NCBI GenBank assembly: GCA_026193155.1
Contig: JAPHSI010000130.1
Span: forward strand, 1-6,911
Direction of reading: 5' to 3'
DNA length: 6,911 nt
From: Sulfurimonadaceae bacterium
GTDB taxonomy: Bacteria; Campylobacterota; Campylobacteria; Campylobacterales; Sulfurimonadaceae
Shown here: in pieces, positions 5,140 through 6,911 of the stretch
How the letters are laid out: every line of letters starts with the position of its first letter
Numbering within the stretch: the stretch's first letter is position 1
Made by a program: the position numbers and the translations under genes
Notes under the pieces: model-generated
Told to the model about the DNA's origin: nothing
What the model saw: only the letters and a program-made list of their open reading frames with translations
The model's database searches: none

Positions 5140-6180
5140 ATGACATTTAAAGATATGAGTATCGTTCTTATCGATACTGAAGATAAACATTGTCATTTTC
5201 ATATAAAAAGATACTGTGTAGAATCTGGAATCAAATTAATTACATTTGATGATTCTACTGAAGCTATGAAGTATGTTTTGGAAAATGATATAGATATGAT
5301 AATCATAAAAAATAAAATGGCACATCTTAAGGGTGTCGATTTTATTCAAGAATTCAGAAAAACATATACAGAAATCCCTGTCATCATGTTTATAGAAGAA
5401 GATGATAAAGAGACTCTGTATCAAGAAGCACTTAAAGTAGGGGTAAATGACTTTCTATGCAAACCGTTTAATGAAATAGAATCTAATCTGCGTATAGAAA
5501 ACTTACTTAAAATCAGACAAAAAGATATGCTCTTAAATGACAAAGCAAAACTCCTCAAAGATGAAGTTAGTAAAGCTACTAAAGAACTTAATAAACGAGA
5601 GTTTGAAGCACTGGCTATTTTAAGTAAAACTGTCGAATACAAAGATCACAACACAAATATCCATGTTGCAAGAATTTCACATTATTCCAAAATATTAGCT
5701 GCAGGGTATGGACTAAGCGAAAGAGTACAAAGCGTCATTTTTCATGCTTCAGCTTTTCACGATATAGGTAAAGTTGGTATTCCTGACAAAATACTTCTAA
5801 TACCTAGACAGCTTAAAGATGATGAGTTTGAAATTATGAAACAGCATACCCTCATAGGTTATAGTATTTTGAAAAATGCCAAAGACAAGTTTCTCTCTAT
5901 TGGAAGAGTTATAGCTTTTACACATCATGAAAAATATGACGGTACCGGTTATCCAAAAGGTCTAAAGGGGCATAAAATTCCTCTTGAAGGTAGGATTGTC
6001 GCCGTTGCAGACGTCTTTGATGCCTTAACTTCAGAACGTCCTTATAAAGAAGCATGGGATTTTGACAAAGCCGTTTCTTACATAAAAGAACAGAGTGGAA
6101 AACATTTTGACCCGGATATAGTAAATATATTTATAAAAAATATTAAAAAGATAAAAGAGGTATTTGAAACTTATAAATAG
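5140..6180 (+). CDS. HD-GYP c-di-GMP phosphodiesterase with a degenerate (pseudo-)receiver domain
   Basis: This 346-residue protein has the RpfG-like layout. Residues 1-120 fold as a receiver by pattern (SIVLID start, FLCKP end), but the phospho-acceptor position in IIIKNKM is Lys57, the switch Thr/Ser in PVIMFIEE is Ile85, and the acidic pair is Asp12-Thr13; only Lys108 is kept. It should not take phosphate normally. Residues about 120-160 are a charged, coiled-coil-like linker. The HD-GYP domain (160-346) looks intact: His175, AFHDIGKVGIP with His207-Asp208 and Lys211, KQHTLIG (His236), THHEKYDGTGYPKGLKG (His262, His263, GYP 270-272), VAVADVFDALTSERPYK (Asp291) and HFDPD. Family role: these proteins bind two or three metals and hydrolyse c-di-GMP to pGpG or GMP, commonly controlling motility and attachment. 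It shares an operon with the hybrid kinase 3 bp upstream. Control by protein contact rather than phosphorylation is inferred. Confidence 0.95.
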   Translation: MTFKDMSIVLIDTEDKHCHFHIKRYCVESGIKLITFDDSTEAMKYVLENDIDMIIIKNKMAHLKGVDFIQEFRKTYTEIPVIMFIEEDDKETLYQEALKVGVNDFLCKPFNEIESNLRIENLLKIRQKDMLLNDKAKLLKDEVSKATKELNKREFEALAILSKTVEYKDHNTNIHVARISHYSKILAAGYGLSERVQSVIFHASAFHDIGKVGIPDKILLIPRQLKDDEFEIMKQHTLIGYSILKNAKDKFLSIGRVIAFTHHEKYDGTGYPKGLKGHKIPLEGRIVAVADVFDALTSERPYKEAWDFDKAVSYIKEQSGKHFDPDIVNIFIKNIKKIKEVFETYK

Positions 6181-6196
6181 TATACGATTTCATAGC

Positions 6197-6202
6197 TATA
6201 AT
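6197..6202 (+). promoter_or_regulatory. -10 box directly upstream of the ABC exporter gene
   Basis: TATAAT at 6197-6202 lies 6 bp before the ATG at 6209, with no -35-like hexamer upstream and no Shine-Dalgarno between. Transcription from it would begin at about 6209, the first base of the start codon, predicting a leaderless message. Read-through from the HD-GYP gene is also possible, because no terminator separates them. Confidence 0.45.
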
Positions 6203-6208
6203 TACATT

Positions 6209-6911
6209 ATGAAAAACAAAGCAATATCTTTAAAGTCAATATTTCAACTCATTTTAAGTGATAAAAAGACACTTGTCTACGGTCAAATACTAACAATTTT
6301 AGCTATATTAGTCAGTGTGCCGATTCCCCTTATGCTTCCGATGCTTATAGATGAAGTTCTATTGGATAAACCTGCACACTTTGTAAGCACGGTTGATTAT
6401 TTTTTTACGGGGGCAAACCCTTTTATATATATAGCCGTTGTAACCCTAGCTGTTATATTTTTACGTTTTATATATTACTTTTTTACCGTACTTATCACCA
6501 AAATATTCACTCAGATTGCAAAATATGTAACCTTTAAAATAAGACAACGTCTTTTAGAACACCTAAAAATCTCATCTATGAATGAGTATGAGACATTGGG
6601 AAGCGGTGCGATTACCGCTAATCTAGTTACAGATGTGAATACCCTTGATAGTTTTATCATGAACGTAGCAAGTAAACTTGTGGCTTCTGTACTTATGCTT
6701 CTAGCCGTAGGTGCGGTTATGATAATGATAGATCCTATAATGGGGCTGTTGATACTGATAATTCAACCTGTAATAATGTTAATCAGTAAAAATATGAGTA
6801 AAAAAGTCGGCATACTGAAAAAACAAGAAAATGCAGCAATAGAGAAATTTCAAGATAATATAGGCGAGACTTTGGAACTTTACGGACAAATCAAAGCTTC
6901 AAATAAAGAAA
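6209..6911 (+). CDS. Type I ABC exporter, membrane domain (partial, 3' end off the window)
   Basis: There are 234 codons open from the ATG at 6209 to the window edge. Hydrophobic segments at about 22-47, 71-97, 154-174 and 177-193 fit the first four of six helices of an ABC exporter membrane domain. GSGAITANLVTDVNTLDSFI (131-150) matches the intracellular loop pattern G-x-i-x-x-r-x-x-x-D-v-x-x-l. QDNIGETLELYGQIKASNKE (215-234) matches the E-x-l-x-x-x-x-x-I-K-a-x-x-x-E stretch before helix five. The nucleotide-binding domain would lie beyond the window, so the half-transporter architecture is assumed from the family. The substrate cannot be told from this part; peptide, lipid or drug export are all possible. 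It begins 28 bp after the HD-GYP stop, on the same strand. No Shine-Dalgarno precedes the ATG. Confidence 0.9.
   Translation, partial: MKNKAISLKSIFQLILSDKKTLVYGQILTILAILVSVPIPLMLPMLIDEVLLDKPAHFVSTVDYFFTGANPFIYIAVVTLAVIFLRFIYYFFTVLITKIFTQIAKYVTFKIRQRLLEHLKISSMNEYETLGSGAITANLVTDVNTLDSFIMNVASKLVASVLMLLAVGAVMIMIDPIMGLLILIIQPVIMLISKNMSKKVGILKKQENAAIEKFQDNIGETLELYGQIKASNKE

Noticed and set aside
5236..5642. Two minus-strand open frames inside the REC-HD-GYP gene
   Set aside because: They are antisense shadows of a clearly conserved coding sequence and lack ribosome binding sites.
5134..6208. Terminator between the HD-GYP gene and the ABC exporter, or between the kinase and the HD-GYP gene
   Set aside because: No hairpin followed by a T-run was found in either gap (3 bp and 28 bp); the genes may be read through.

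Overview
The window is AT-rich (roughly 30% GC by eye). Gene style and content (hybrid histidine kinases, HD-GYP regulators, TATAAT-type promoters with little or no -35 box) suggest a Campylobacterota bacterium resembling Sulfurimonas or its relatives. That placement is an inference; there is no rRNA or other marker gene here.

Left block, minus strand. A Fic-family AMP-transferase (1-1098, its last few C-terminal residues cut off by the window edge) lies downstream of a two-gene unit made of a shortened fructosamine-3-kinase-like kinase (1501-2253) and a 103-residue putative zinc-binding protein (1178-1489). The 80 bp between the small gene and fic hold two adjacent 31-bp operator-like palindromes of identical 12-7-12 design. 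One of them covers an extended -10 promoter for fic. Because the Fic protein ends in what looks like a winged-helix DNA-binding domain, autoregulation is the simplest reading.

Middle. A small acidic protein of unknown function (2325-2654, plus strand) diverges from the kinase. Its stop codon overlaps, tail to tail in a TTAA, the stop codon of a 3' remnant of a GGDEF diguanylate cyclase on the minus strand (2651-2782). Only the C-terminal helix region of that domain survives.

Right block, plus strand. A membrane hybrid histidine kinase (2899-5136; sensor, HAMP, PAS, HisKA, HATPase, receiver) is followed 3 bp later by a REC-HD-GYP protein (5140-6180). The HD-GYP half carries all the metal-site and signature residues expected of a c-di-GMP phosphodiesterase. 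Its receiver half has lost the phospho-acceptor aspartate (Lys57) and the switch Thr/Ser (Ile85), so it is a pseudo-receiver and cannot be phosphorylated in the usual way. A type I ABC exporter gene starts 28 bp further on (6209) and runs off the right edge with only its membrane domain present.

Together the right block is a signalling pair feeding into c-di-GMP turnover beside a dead diguanylate cyclase fragment. The left block pairs a post-translational modifier (Fic) with a putative protein-repair kinase. The points most worth following up are the twin operators, the pseudo-receiver, the kinase that lacks its P-loop, and the GGDEF remnant. No tRNA, rRNA, CRISPR array, insertion sequence or convincing intrinsic terminator was seen.
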